This document shows, piece by piece, positions 33,165 to 41,748 of a stretch of 64,000 nucleotides of DNA (the stretch's first letter is position 1; each line of letters starts with the position of its first letter). The translations under genes were made by a program, and so were the position numbers. The notes beneath the pieces were generated by a model. It was not told the DNA's origin. It saw only the letters and a program-made list of their open reading frames with translations, and made no database searches. Location: the NCBI RefSeq assembly GCF_000308775.1, contig NZ_BAGJ01000086.1, positions 1-64,000 on the forward strand, in the 5' to 3' direction. This stretch comes from Nocardia testacea NBRC 100365 (lineage in GTDB: Bacteria > Actinomycetota > Actinomycetes > Mycobacteriales > Mycobacteriaceae).

Positions 33165-33218
33165 GGGAGGGGTCGGGTCGAGCGGGTGATGTAGCACCCG
33201 CTCGACCCGACCCCTCCC
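33165..33218. terminator. 24-bp perfect hairpin terminator
   Basis: Arms 33165-33188 and 33195-33218 are perfectly complementary over 24 bp, with a six-base loop ATGTAG. Leftwards, the stem is followed on the minus strand by CTCTTGTTTTTTGG, an intrinsic-terminator U-tract, so it should terminate the DUF1801 gene (stop at 33264); it would also block transcription from HxlR. Confidence 0.8.
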
Positions 33219-33263
33219 GTTGTCTGGACCCTCACACAGCCGACGACGCGAGGCCCGCCCGGT

Positions 33264-33737
33264 TCAGCTCGATGATTTGGCGAGGAGTTCCCCGATCCGG
33301 TTCTCGTCGGCCGGGGTCAGCTTCGTCAACGCGAAGGCTGTCGGCCACAGGGTCCCGTCGTCCAATTTCGCCGAGTCGTTGAAACCGAGGGTGGCGTAGC
33401 GGGCTTTGAATTTCGCCGCGCTCTGGAAGAAGCAGACGACCTTGCCGTCCTTGGCGTAGGCGGGCATCCCGTACCAGAGCTTCGGGGACAGCGCCGGTGC
33501 ACTGGCTTTGACGAGGGCGTGGATCCGCTCGGCCAGGGCGCGGTCGTCCTCCGACATCTCCGCGATCTTGGCGAGCACGTCGCGCTCGCCGTCCGCCTTC
33601 GTGGCGCGGGAGCCGCGGCGAGCCGCGGTCTTCAGTTCCTGAGCGTGTTCCTTCATCGCGTCGCGTTCCTCGGCGGAGAACGCGACGGAAGCGGTGTTCT
33701 TCGTGGCGGTGCGGGTGGCCTTCTTCGGTGCGGTCAT
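33264..33737 (-). CDS. DUF1801 protein (YdhG-like)
   Basis: 157-residue protein. A Lys/Thr-rich basic N-terminus ([12 protein letters not shown]) and a helical region lead to a DUF1801 domain ([55 protein letters not shown]). The domain is frataxin-like in fold, and some members were proposed as iron chaperones; function here is unproven. GGAGGAATCGGAA before the ATG is a strong site. It is 60 bp downstream of a VOC gene on the same strand and is followed by a very strong terminator. Confidence 0.84.
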   Translation of the reverse strand: MTAPKKATRTATKNTASVAFSAEERDAMKEHAQELKTAARRGSRATKADGERDVLAKIAEMSEDDRALAERIHALVKASAPALSPKLWYGMPAYAKDGKVVCFFQSAAKFKARYATLGFNDSAKLDDGTLWPTAFALTKLTPADENRIGELLAKSSS

Positions 33738-33796
33738 TTCCGATTCCTCCGTGAACATGGTCGAGTCGGTGACTGTGGTGGTGTCGGGTGGTCGGG

Positions 33797-34153
33797 TCAG
33801 CGGTCCTGGATGAGGCCGAGGACATTGCCGTCGAGATCGGTGACGGTGGCGACGAGGCGGCCCGCTCCGACATCGCGGAGGGGTTCGCGGACCGTAGCGC
33901 CCGCGGCGGTGACCTCGGCGAGTGTGGTTTCGATATCGGGTACGTGCCAGTACGCCACCGGTGCGGTCATGCCCTGGGGCCCGCCGCCGGGAACCAGGCC
34001 GATGTGCTGGCCGGCGATGTCGAAGCCGATGTAGTACGTGCCCTTGGTCTGCGGCTCGGTGCCGAGCAGCGCGGTGTACACCGCTTCGGCTTTCCCGAGA
34101 TCGGAGACGGGATGCAGGACGGTTTTGATCCCGAAGGTGGCTTCGGCGCTCAT
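33797..34153 (-). CDS. VOC/glyoxalase-like protein
   Basis: 118-residue vicinal-oxygen-chelate protein with two beta-alpha-beta-beta-beta units ([22 protein letters not shown] and [20 protein letters not shown]). A metal-type His appears in VLHPV and a terminal Asp/Glu position is not obvious, so catalysis is uncertain. GAGGAG lies 7 nt before the ATG. It probably forms an operon with the DUF1801 gene, a pairing often seen in actinomycetes. Confidence 0.85.
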   Translation of the reverse strand: MSAEATFGIKTVLHPVSDLGKAEAVYTALLGTEPQTKGTYYIGFDIAGQHIGLVPGGGPQGMTAPVAYWHVPDIETTLAEVTAAGATVREPLRDVGAGRLVATVTDLDGNVLGLIQDR

Positions 34154-34348
34154 GGTCACTCCTCGTGGGTGGGTCGGTGGACGGAAGCCGGTGCTCGACC
34201 GGCGATTTCTCGGCCGGCCCGTTCGGGGCGCGTCCATGGCAATTACGTTATGGACGGGCGGCAGCCACCACATCCGTGCCGACCACGGAACGCACCACGG
34301 AGTGAGCACGTAGCCGTGCCCGCGTAGCGGTACGGAGCGTGCGCGAAG

Positions 34349-37192
34349 ATGGGTGGCGTGTCGAAGCAGAAGGTCGCCGGCGGGATCTCGGAGCGGGAGG
34401 CCGAAGTCCTGGCCCTGGTGGGGCAACATCGCAGCAACGCGGAGATCGCCGCACAGTTGTTCATCTCGGTACGCACCGTGGAAACCCATGTCTCCTCGCT
34501 GTTGCGAAAGGTCGGGGTCCCCGACCGGCGGGCCCTGGCCGACCGCGCCGCCGATTTCGGGCGGGCCGGTCGCGTGTCCGGGACCACCTCGGTGCTGCCT
34601 TCACCGCTGACGTCGTTCATCGGCCGTGCCGGGGAACGCAGCGCACTGCGCGCGGCCGTCGTGGCGAACCGTGAGGTGACGGCGCTCGGGCCCGGTGGTG
34701 TGGGCAAAACCCGGCTGGCGCTGGCCGTCGCCGCGGATCTGGGCGGGGAATTCGCCGACGGTGTGTGGTTCGTGGATCTGGTCCCGGTCACCGATGCGGA
34801 GATGACGGGCGCTGCCGTGGCGCGGGCGTTGGGGCTGGGTGAGCAGCAGGGCCGGAGTCTCGACGAGTCGGTGCTCATCGCCCTCGCCGATCGGGAAACG
34901 CTGCTCGTGCTGGACAATTGCGAGCATCTGCGGGAGGGCGTGGCGCCGTTCGTCGAGCGGCTGCTGGCCCGGTGCCCGCGCGTGACGGTGCTCGTCACCA
35001 GCCGTGCTCGGCTGGTGGTGCCGTTCGAGCAGGTGTATGTGGTGCCCCCGCTGTCGGTGGGCGAGCCGGCGGTGTCCGCGGCGGGCGGGTCGGACGCGGT
35101 GGCGCTGTTCCTGGATCGAGCATCCGCGCTGGGTTGGCCGGTGGAGCCGGAACAGTTGGATCGCGTCACCGAGATCTGCCGGCGGCTGGACGGTTCGGCG
35201 TTGGCGATCGAGCTGGCGGCCGCGCGGCTTCCCGCGCTCGGTCTGGACGGGCTCACGGCGAGCCTGGCCGATCCGCTGCGTCTGCTGGTCGGTGGTCGTC
35301 GCGCCGACGACCGGCACCGGTCGATGCGGGCGATGCTCGATTGGAGTCAGGCGCTGCTGGCGGAGCCGGATCGTTGCCTCCTACGGCGGGTGGCGGTGTT
35401 CGTCGCGCCGTTCACCGTGGCCGATGCCGTCCGGGTGGCCGGGTACGGGTCGTTGGCGCCGGCGGCGGTCGCGGATGGTCTGGCGCGGCTCACCGAGCAG
35501 AGTTTGTTGACCGCTGTCATGGCCGCGGCCGGTACTCGGTACCGGGTGTTGACGACGATCCGGCAATACGAGACCGAGCAGCTGGACGAGGCCGGTGAGC
35601 TCACCGAGGTCCTCGCCCGCCATCTGCACTGGTGTGTGGAAACCGGTGCGGCCCTGGCGGCGGCGTTGCCGGAGACCACGGGCGCGTGGCGGGCCGGTTT
35701 CGACGCGGCGGCCGATGATATGCGCGCGGCGCTGGGGTGGGCGGAAAAGCAGTCCGCGCACCGGCAGTCCGCGTACGACCTGGCGCTGTCGCTGGCCGAG
35801 CTGGCTTTCGCCCGGAATCTGGTCGGTGAGTCGCAGCGCCGCTACGAGCAGGCCGCCGCTCTTGCCGCCGGTCCGCCGGCGGCAAGAGCGGCATTCCGGT
35901 CGGCTGCGGCGGCGGCCGGTTGCCGGATGGACGGTGTGGATATGTTCCGTCTGTATCGGGCGGCCGCGGAGGTCGCTCGGGAGGCCGGGGACGCGGCCGC
36001 GGCGGCGACGGATCTGGCGACTGCCGCGATCACCGTCTACCGGATGTCGGATACGTTCGCCGAGTCGCCGCCGACGGAGGCGGCCGCGTTGTTGTTGTCG
36101 CAGGCACGGGAGCTGGCCGGTGGGGACGCCGCCGCGGAAGCGGCGGTGGCGCTGGCCGAGTGCGGGGTGCCCGCCGATATCGGTGCTGTGGGGCGCGTCG
36201 ATCCGGGGGCGGGTGTGGTGGCGCCGTTGGGTGCGGCCGAGCGTGCGGTCGAGCTGGCGTCGCGGACCGGGGATCGGCCGGCGTACAGCGCGGCGCTGGA
36301 CGCACTCGCGGCCGCGCAGTTGTGGGCCGGTGATACGTTCGCGGCGGCCGCGACGACCCGGCGGCGGGTGGAGTCGCTGGCGGGGGTGCCGGTGACGCCG
36401 GCGAGTGCGCTGGAGTGGGTGAGCGCGCTCGCGGAGGCGGCCGAGTCGTGTCTCGGTGTCGGTGATCTCGTGGGCGCCCGGCGGTGGGGTGAGCAGTTGC
36501 GGGGGTTGCCGTTGCTGGCGGAGCGGGGTGATTTCGCGACGTCGCGGTTGCTGGTCGCGGATGCGCTGGCGGGCCGGGTGGCGGATGTGCTCGCGGCGGC
36601 GGGCCGTTTCTTCGACGCGTGGACGCTGTCCGGGCGTGGGCACGCTCCGACGCTCGCTCCGGCGGCGGCCGCGGTGGCGATGGTCCATGGGTTGCGCGGC
36701 GATGGGGCGGCGCGGGCGGAGTGGTTGACGGTGGTCGCCGATCTCGGGGTGAGGTGTGAGCAGCAGGCCGTGTACCGCGCGGTGTTCGATGCGGTGGTGT
36801 TGTTGCATGAGGGCCGGGCGGGCGAGGCGCTGTCGCGGTTGGCGGCCGATCCGGGGGAGATGGATCAGCGGGTCGTGTGGGTGTGGCGGCACTGGTATTT
36901 CGCGTTACGTGCCGAGTCCGCGGTGCTGGCCGGTGATCCGGTGGCTCGGGAGCATCTGGTGACGGCTCGGACAGTGGTGGCCGATGATCCGGTGGCGGGC
37001 GCGATCGTCGATCGTGCCGCTGCTCTGGCGGAGGGCGACGTCGAGTTGCTGCCTGCGGTGGCGGCTGCTTTCGAGGCGGCGCAGTGTGGGTATCAGCGGG
37101 CCCGCACTCTGTTCCTGGCCGGTGGGAGTTCCGCCGCGGCGGGGGCGGCCGGGTTCGTGGAACTCGGTTGTACGGTGCCGGGGAGTCGCTGA
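34349..37192 (+). CDS. LuxR-HTH/NB-ARC-like ATPase regulator
   Basis: 947-residue regulator. A LuxR-type HTH is N-terminal (about 12-65: GISEREAEVLALVGQHRSNA, ISVRTVETHVSSLLRKVGV), whereas LAL regulators usually carry it C-terminally. An AAA/NB-ARC ATPase follows, with the P-loop GPGGVGKT ending near K120, Walker B LLVLDNCEH near 190 and the SLADPLRLLVGGRRADDRHR segment near 310. The rest, from about 440, is Ala-rich helical repeats of TPR type. Signal and targets are unknown. Coding bias shifts in the repeat region (many GCG/GTG codons), but the frame is unbroken. Confidence 0.86.
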   Translation: MGGVSKQKVAGGISEREAEVLALVGQHRSNAEIAAQLFISVRTVETHVSSLLRKVGVPDRRALADRAADFGRAGRVSGTTSVLPSPLTSFIGRAGERSALRAAVVANREVTALGPGGVGKTRLALAVAADLGGEFADGVWFVDLVPVTDAEMTGAAVARALGLGEQQGRSLDESVLIALADRETLLVLDNCEHLREGVAPFVERLLARCPRVTVLVTSRARLVVPFEQVYVVPPLSVGEPAVSAAGGSDAVALFLDRASALGWPVEPEQLDRVTEICRRLDGSALAIELAAARLPALGLDGLTASLADPLRLLVGGRRADDRHRSMRAMLDWSQALLAEPDRCLLRRVAVFVAPFTVADAVRVAGYGSLAPAAVADGLARLTEQSLLTAVMAAAGTRYRVLTTIRQYETEQLDEAGELTEVLARHLHWCVETGAALAAALPETTGAWRAGFDAAADDMRAALGWAEKQSAHRQSAYDLALSLAELAFARNLVGESQRRYEQAAALAAGPPAARAAFRSAAAAAGCRMDGVDMFRLYRAAAEVAREAGDAAAAATDLATAAITVYRMSDTFAESPPTEAAALLLSQARELAGGDAAAEAAVALAECGVPADIGAVGRVDPGAGVVAPLGAAERAVELASRTGDRPAYSAALDALAAAQLWAGDTFAAAATTRRRVESLAGVPVTPASALEWVSALAEAAESCLGVGDLVGARRWGEQLRGLPLLAERGDFATSRLLVADALAGRVADVLAAAGRFFDAWTLSGRGHAPTLAPAAAAVAMVHGLRGDGAARAEWLTVVADLGVRCEQQAVYRAVFDAVVLLHEGRAGEALSRLAADPGEMDQRVVWVWRHWYFALRAESAVLAGDPVAREHLVTARTVVADDPVAGAIVDRAAALAEGDVELLPAVAAAFEAAQCGYQRARTLFLAGGSSAAAGAAGFVELGCTVPGSR

Positions 37193-37219
37193 TGCGCCGG
37201 TGTGCCGGGTTTCGGCCGG

Positions 37220-38011
37220 TTACGGTGTGCCGGCGGTGCTTGCCATGTCCGCGATTCGCGCGACGATGTCCGGATAGCGTTTGGTGTGGGCGCCGCCGTT
37301 GAGGTCGATGGCCGCGCCGGTCATCCAGCCGGCCGCGGCGGAGGTGAGGAAGCCGATCGTCTGCGCGATATCGCCGGGTGTGCCCGCCCGCCCGAGTGGG
37401 GTGTTCTCGATGTATTCCTCGACGAGTCCGGGGACGAGGGTGGCGCCGTGGGTGAGTGGTGTGTGCACGAATCCGGGGTTGACCGCGTTGACCCGGATAC
37501 CGCGGGGTGCGAGTTCCATGGCGGCGACTTCGGTGAGCATGAGGACACCGGCTTTGGCGGAGCAGTAGGCGCCCATTCCGATTCCGGGCTGTCGGCCGTT
37601 GAGGGAGACCACGAGTACCACTGATCCGTTGTCGCGCAGGGTGCGGGCGGCTTCGCGGACGGTGAGGAATGCTCCGGTCAGGCAGACGTCGACCGTGGCT
37701 TTCCAGTCGGCGAGGGAGAGGTCGGCGAGGGTGCCGGACCGGGAGATGCCGGCGCAGTCGACGACGGTGTCGATGGGTCCGTGTTGTGTGGTGACGGTGT
37801 CGCAGAGGGTGCGCATGCTGGTTTCGTCGGTGACCTGTACCTGGTGGGCGCTGGTCGCGCCGCCGAGTTCGGCGGCGCGGGTGGTGGCGGCGTCGCCGTC
37901 GAGGTCGGCGATGACGACGGTGTCGCCGCGTTCGGTCATGAGTTGTGCGGTGGCCCAGCCGATTCCGGAGGCGCCGCCGATGATGACGGCGACCGTGTGT
38001 TCTGTGCTCAT
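37220..38011 (-). CDS. Classical SDR oxidoreductase
   Basis: 263-residue short-chain dehydrogenase. The coenzyme motif reads GGASGIG, with VIADLDGD after strand 2 suggesting NAD preference; DCAGIS replaces NNAG, and the catalytic YCSAK is intact with a Ser in the preceding VVSLNG strand. Late landmarks are PGFVHTPLTHG and DLNGGAHTKRY. It is convergent with the LuxR-ATPase gene and divergent from a second SDR at 38197. Substrate unknown. Confidence 0.86.
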   Translation of the reverse strand: MSTEHTVAVIIGGASGIGWATAQLMTERGDTVVIADLDGDAATTRAAELGGATSAHQVQVTDETSMRTLCDTVTTQHGPIDTVVDCAGISRSGTLADLSLADWKATVDVCLTGAFLTVREAARTLRDNGSVVLVVSLNGRQPGIGMGAYCSAKAGVLMLTEVAAMELAPRGIRVNAVNPGFVHTPLTHGATLVPGLVEEYIENTPLGRAGTPGDIAQTIGFLTSAAAGWMTGAAIDLNGGAHTKRYPDIVARIADMASTAGTP

Positions 38012-38196
38012 GGGTGTTTCCTCCGTCGATCTGGGGTACCGGCCGCGTTACACGGACAATCATCCATACAGGTGTCTAGCAGCCGGTGGGGGATTTGGCC
38101 AGCGGATCCGGCGGTGGCGCGGTGCACCCGGAGCCGGAATGTTCCGCCCCGGTTCGACGTTCATCGAACCATTCGTTCCATGGGAAAGGTTTCTCG

Positions 38197-38967
38197 ATGT
38201 CCAGTGCTCGCTCTCGTTTCGACGGTAGGACCGCGCTCGTCACCGGCGGCAGCAGCGGTATGGGTCTGGCCACCGCGCGCCGCCTGCTCGACGAGGGCGC
38301 GCGGGTGATCATCACCGGTCGCGACCGGGCGGGTCTGGACGCTGCCGTGGCGGAATTGGATGCCGGGGACCGCCTGGTCGCCGCACGGGGCGATGTCGCG
38401 GATCCGGCCGATCTCGACGCGCTCGTGGAGACGGCACGTTCCCGTTTCGGCCGGCTCGACGTGGTATTCGCGAACGCCGGGACTGCCGCGTTCCGCCCGG
38501 TGCCCGAGATCGCCGAGGACTACTTCGACCGGGTGGTCGCCACGAACTTCAAGGGTGTTTTCTTCACCGTCCAGAAGACGCTGCCGCTGGTTCCCGACCA
38601 TGGTGCGATCGTGGTGAACTCGTCGTGGGCGGTGCACCGCGGCGTGCCGGCGGCGGCGCTGTACTCGGCGACCAAAGCGGCGGTCCGGAATCTGGCACAG
38701 ACGTTGGCCGCCGAGCTGGCTCCGCGCCGGATCCGGGTCAATTCGATCAGCCCGGGCTATATCGACACTCCTTCGTATCGCGCCGAGGTGTCGCCGGAGG
38801 CACAGGCTGCCGCGGTCTCGTCGGTGGCTGCCGCCCGGTTGGGTTCCGCGGCGGATATCGCGGCCGCGGTCGCGTTCCTGGCCTCGGACGAAGCGTCCTA
38901 CATCAACGGCCAGGATCTCTTGGTGGACGGTGGTCTTATCACCTCGGTGCCCGCGGTCATGGTCTGA
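38197..38967 (+). CDS. Classical SDR oxidoreductase
   Basis: 256-residue short-chain dehydrogenase with TGGSSGMG, TGRDRAGLD (NADP-type Arg), NAG in FANAGTAAF, catalytic Ser in VVNSSWAVHRG and YSATK. The C-terminus has PGYIDTPSYR and the typical NGQDLLVDGG. AAAGG lies about 7 nt before the ATG; the longer frame upstream is not conserved. It is divergent from the SDR at 37220, across a 185-bp gap in which no clear operator stands out. Confidence 0.87.
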   Translation: MSSARSRFDGRTALVTGGSSGMGLATARRLLDEGARVIITGRDRAGLDAAVAELDAGDRLVAARGDVADPADLDALVETARSRFGRLDVVFANAGTAAFRPVPEIAEDYFDRVVATNFKGVFFTVQKTLPLVPDHGAIVVNSSWAVHRGVPAAALYSATKAAVRNLAQTLAAELAPRRIRVNSISPGYIDTPSYRAEVSPEAQAAAVSSVAAARLGSAADIAAAVAFLASDEASYINGQDLLVDGGLITSVPAVMV

Positions 38968-39271
38968 ATCCCCCGGTGCGGATGCTGCGCCGTCATACCC
39001 ATGACGAGACCTGGAAGGGTGGAGCCCACAGGGTAGGGATCCCGCGCCGGATGGCGTTCGGCGCTCGGGTCCACCGACCACCGGGATGGCGCCGACCTCA
39101 TGACCCACAACACGTGTCGCGACACGCCACGATTATCAAAATAGAAACTGTGAGTTCGTTCGATTGCGATTTTCGTAATCCGATGCTCGTCCGGTTCGCG
39201 ATAGGCGGCTCACTCGCCGCATCGGTGGCGCTGCGGCACAGCTGTCCGACGCGGCGATGCCGTCCGTGGCC

Positions 39272-39793
39272 TCAGAGTCGTTGACCTGGTTGTACCGCCG
39301 TTGCCAGGCGGCGTAGCCCGTCCACGAGGGCGGCTCGGCGATCTGCGGTCAAACAGTCGGTGAGGGCGGTTTCATGATCGAGCAGCTCGCGGACCGTCCG
39401 CTCGATCAGCTCGTGCCCCGGAGCGGTCAGGGTGACCAGGACGCCCCGGCGAGACGCGGCAGTCGGCTCGCGGGTGATCAGCCCCGCGCTCTCGGCGCGG
39501 GCCAGCCGCTGTGAGATGGCACCGGCGGTGACCAGACTGCGGGCGGTGAGCTGCCGGGTGGTGAGCTGGTAAGGAGGGCCGGCGCGCCGCAGTGTGCTCA
39601 GCAGATCGAGAGTGGACTCATCGACGCCGAGCCGGGTCAGGGTGCGCTGCCGCTCATCGCTCAAGAGCTTGGCCACTCGCCACAGCGGCGTGATGACCTC
39701 GATGGATTCGGTGCGGGCACCCGGTAATTCACGGTCCCAGGCGGCGGCGATCTGCTCCGCCGTGGGCACCGCGTCGCTCGTTACGGCCGACAT
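39272..39793 (-). CDS. MarR-family regulator
   Basis: 173-residue MarR protein with an N-terminal helical extension (EQIAAAWDRELPGARTESIE), then a winged helix (LTTRQLTARSLVTAGAISQR, LARAESAGLITREPTAASRR, VLVTLTAPGHEL). It is divergent from an SDR gene, with a TTTAGCACTAAA palindrome between them. It probably represses that gene; the effector is not predictable. Confidence 0.87.
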   Translation of the reverse strand: MSAVTSDAVPTAEQIAAAWDRELPGARTESIEVITPLWRVAKLLSDERQRTLTRLGVDESTLDLLSTLRRAGPPYQLTTRQLTARSLVTAGAISQRLARAESAGLITREPTAASRRGVLVTLTAPGHELIERTVRELLDHETALTDCLTADRRAALVDGLRRLATAVQPGQRL

Positions 39794-39815
39794 CGCTCTC
39801 ACTCCCTCATGTATG

Positions 39816-39827
39816 TTTAGCACTAAA
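39816..39827. promoter_or_regulatory. Probable MarR operator
   Basis: TTTAG-CA-CTAAA perfect inverted repeat within a longer imperfect symmetric stretch, in the 55-bp gap between the MarR and SDR start codons. Confidence 0.5.
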
Positions 39828-39848
39828 TGTAATCGAAGGAGGACGCCG

Positions 39849-40565
39849 ATGGCGAGAACCATCGTGATCACGGGTGGCAGCAGGGGCCTCGGACGGAAAG
39901 TGGCGCAACGCTTCTCCGAAGCCGGAGAAGATGTGGTGATCACCGGTCGTTCGGAACGGGTCCGGGAAACGGCGGCCGAGCTCGGGGTCACCGGCATCGA
40001 ATGCGACGCCGGCGACCCCGCGAGCGTCGAGGCATTCGCCGCGCGACTCGGTGACAGCGTGGACGTACTGGTCAACATGGCCGGCGGCAATACCGATCTC
40101 GTCGGCCCCGCCCCGGAGTCGCTACAAGACCTCGCGCTGCAATGGCAGGCCAACCTGTCCGCGAATCTGCTCACCGCGGTGCTGACCACCTCCGCTCTGC
40201 GTGACCGTCTTCGTCCGGGAGGAGCGCTGATCAATGTCGGCTCGATCGGCGCCGAGTATGCCTCCGCCTCCTACGGCGCGGCCAAGGCTGCCCTCGCCGC
40301 TTGGTCGGCGGGACTTTCGGCCGAGTTGGCGCCGAGGGGAACAACGGTGAACGTGGTTTCACCCGGCTACATCGAGGACACCGACTTCTTCCGAGGCAAA
40401 CTCACCGAAGAACGTCGTGCGCAGCTGATCGCGGCAACACACGACAAGCGCCCGGGGCGTCCCGACGATGTGGCCGACCTCGTCGAATTCCTGGCCTCCC
40501 CGCAGGCCCGCCACATCACCGGCCAGACCATTCACCTCAACGGGGGTGCCTACACCACGCGCTGA
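39849..40565 (+). CDS. SDR oxidoreductase (FabG-like)
   Basis: 238-residue short-chain dehydrogenase with TGGSRGLG, TGRSERV (NADP-type), NMAGG in place of NNAG, SIGAEYASASYGAAK giving Ser/Tyr/Lys, and PGYIEDTDFF. AAGGAGG lies 6 nt before the ATG. The divergent MarR gene and the operator between them suggest effector-inducible expression. It ends before a strong hairpin. Confidence 0.87.
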   Translation: MARTIVITGGSRGLGRKVAQRFSEAGEDVVITGRSERVRETAAELGVTGIECDAGDPASVEAFAARLGDSVDVLVNMAGGNTDLVGPAPESLQDLALQWQANLSANLLTAVLTTSALRDRLRPGGALINVGSIGAEYASASYGAAKAALAAWSAGLSAELAPRGTTVNVVSPGYIEDTDFFRGKLTEERRAQLIAATHDKRPGRPDDVADLVEFLASPQARHITGQTIHLNGGAYTTR

Positions 40566-40607
40566 CCCACCTGGTCGAAACGAACGCGCGTGCGCCGCAG
40601 ACGAGTA

Positions 40608-40642
40608 CGGGATCCGGTGAACTGCATGTTCACCGGACCCCG
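40608..40642. terminator. Bidirectional hairpin between convergent genes
   Basis: Fifteen-bp arms 40608-40622 and 40628-40642 with one mismatch and a five-base loop TGCAT, placed between the SDR stop (40565) and the stop of the coiled-coil gene (40695). A second 16-bp palindrome CCGGGCGATCGCCCGG (40662-40677) lies beside it. Confidence 0.6.
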
Positions 40643-40694
40643 TCTCGACCGGCTCCGGATACCGGGCGATCGCCCGGCCGGATGCCGGGCTCTT

Positions 40695-41195
40695 TTAGAA
40701 CTGACGCATCTGCTGGCGGACCTGGTGGAACTGCAGCTCCCACTGCATGGCGCGATCCTGGGAGCGGCTGGACTGGTCCTCGGCCTGCTGCGCGAGCTGG
40801 GCGGCCTGGTCCGACTGGTCCTGGGCCGACTGACAGCGCTGGGCGGCCTGGTTGGCCTCGCTCTGGGCCTGCTGGGCCTGAGCCTGGGCCCGGTCGGCCT
40901 CGCTCAGGGCCTGCTGCGCCTGGTTCTGCGCCTGCATCGCCTGCTGGCGGGCCTGCTGCGCCTGGTTGTTGGCCTGGTTGGCCTGGTTCTGCGCGATCTG
41001 CGACTGGTGCTGGACCTGGCGGGCCTGCTGCTGCACCTGCCGAGCGATGTTCTGTGCCTGCTGCGCGTATTGCCGCGCGTTCTGGCATTCCTGCCGGATC
41101 TCGTCCAGGCCCATGCGCAGCATGTCCAGGCTCTGGATTTCCTGCTGACTGCTTCCGTTGCTGGAACGGGTGGCAGTGCTGGTGTCTTGCGCCAT
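40695..41195 (-). CDS. Gln/Ala-rich coiled-coil protein of unknown function
   Basis: 166-residue soluble protein. After a Ser/Thr-rich N-terminus, residues about 20-155 are one uninterrupted run of Gln, Ala, Asn, Glu and Arg arranged in heptad-like repeats (ARQVQQQARQVQHQ, QANQANNQAQQARQQA, AQAQQAQSEANQAA). It should form a long polar coiled coil. There is no signal peptide or membrane segment; the last residues WELQFHQVRQQMRQF are amphipathic. GGAAGG lies about 10 nt before the ATG. I know no function. The repetitive antisense strand gives Leu-rich open frames that I take as shadows. Confidence 0.72.
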   Translation of the reverse strand: MAQDTSTATRSSNGSSQQEIQSLDMLRMGLDEIRQECQNARQYAQQAQNIARQVQQQARQVQHQSQIAQNQANQANNQAQQARQQAMQAQNQAQQALSEADRAQAQAQQAQSEANQAAQRCQSAQDQSDQAAQLAQQAEDQSSRSQDRAMQWELQFHQVRQQMRQF

Positions 41196-41481
41196 CTGAG
41201 CATCCTTCCAAAGGGGGTTTGAAACGGACTGACTCGTGGAGCGCTCATATCCTCGCACAGTCGAGCGCGGGACCGGAGAGCACGATCGGAGAAAATTTGG
41301 CGGGAAAAGCCCAGCTCGGACGGTATATCGCGGTTATCGGACGCGACCCCCGCATGACGCCGACCGATATGCTCACCCGCGACATCGGCGGATGCCATAC
41401 CGAGACCTCACCGTCATCGGCACCCGGTCCGTTGCCGGAGTCCGCGCGGCAACGGACCGCCCGGCCCCCGGGAATGCGAAC
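41196..41481. other. Gap upstream of the coiled-coil gene
   Basis: No gene recognised. It holds the promoter region of the coiled-coil gene and, at 41426-41458, a strong hairpin. Confidence 0.35.
41426..41458. terminator. 12-bp perfect hairpin
   Basis: GGTCCGTTGCCG (41426-41437) and CGGCAACGGACC (41447-41458) pair perfectly around a nine-base loop. It is 24 bp beyond the end of the threonine-aldolase-like remnant, on the side where minus-strand transcription from the recombinase would exit. No clear T-run. Confidence 0.5.
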
Positions 41482-41712
41482 TCACCGGGACCGAGCTTTC
41501 TCGGCGGCCTGGAGGTCGGCCGGCATGGGCAGAAGCTCGACTCCGGGCATCGCCGCGAGCCCGGTGCCCAGACGGGCTGCCATCGTGTTGGCGTGGGCAG
41601 CGTTGCGGAGCCACAGGCCGTCGGTGAGGTAGGCGTCGAGCTGGGCGGATTGAAAGCGCATCTTGGCGGTGAGCTGGCCGGCGCGTTTGGCCCGGAAGGA
41701 CAGTTCGGCTGT
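41482..41712 (-). pseudogene. Fragment of a threonine-aldolase-like gene
   Basis: Directly after the recombinase stop and in the same frame, the minus strand reads [15 protein letters not shown], then [20 protein letters not shown] and [18 protein letters not shown] before a stop at 41482. This matches the segment that follows the PLP-lysine region of low-specificity threonine aldolases. There is no start codon or N-terminal two-thirds, and the C-terminus after PGVELL is replaced by unrelated residues. It is a remnant, cut at both ends, lying against the recombinase gene. The family call is from memory of the motif. Confidence 0.58.
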
Positions 41713-41748
41713 GAGGGTACGGTGATTCCGTTGTTCGCCGGGCCGCTG

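Noticed and set aside
36030-38063. 677-codon open frame on the minus strand
   Set aside because: Arg/Pro/His-rich translation antisense to the LuxR-ATPase and out of frame with the SDR gene; no motif.
40590-41222. Leu-rich plus-strand frame that looks like a membrane protein
   Set aside because: It is the antisense of CAG/GCC-rich codons of the Gln/Ala coiled-coil gene; it lacks a ribosome site and its regularity follows from the repeats.
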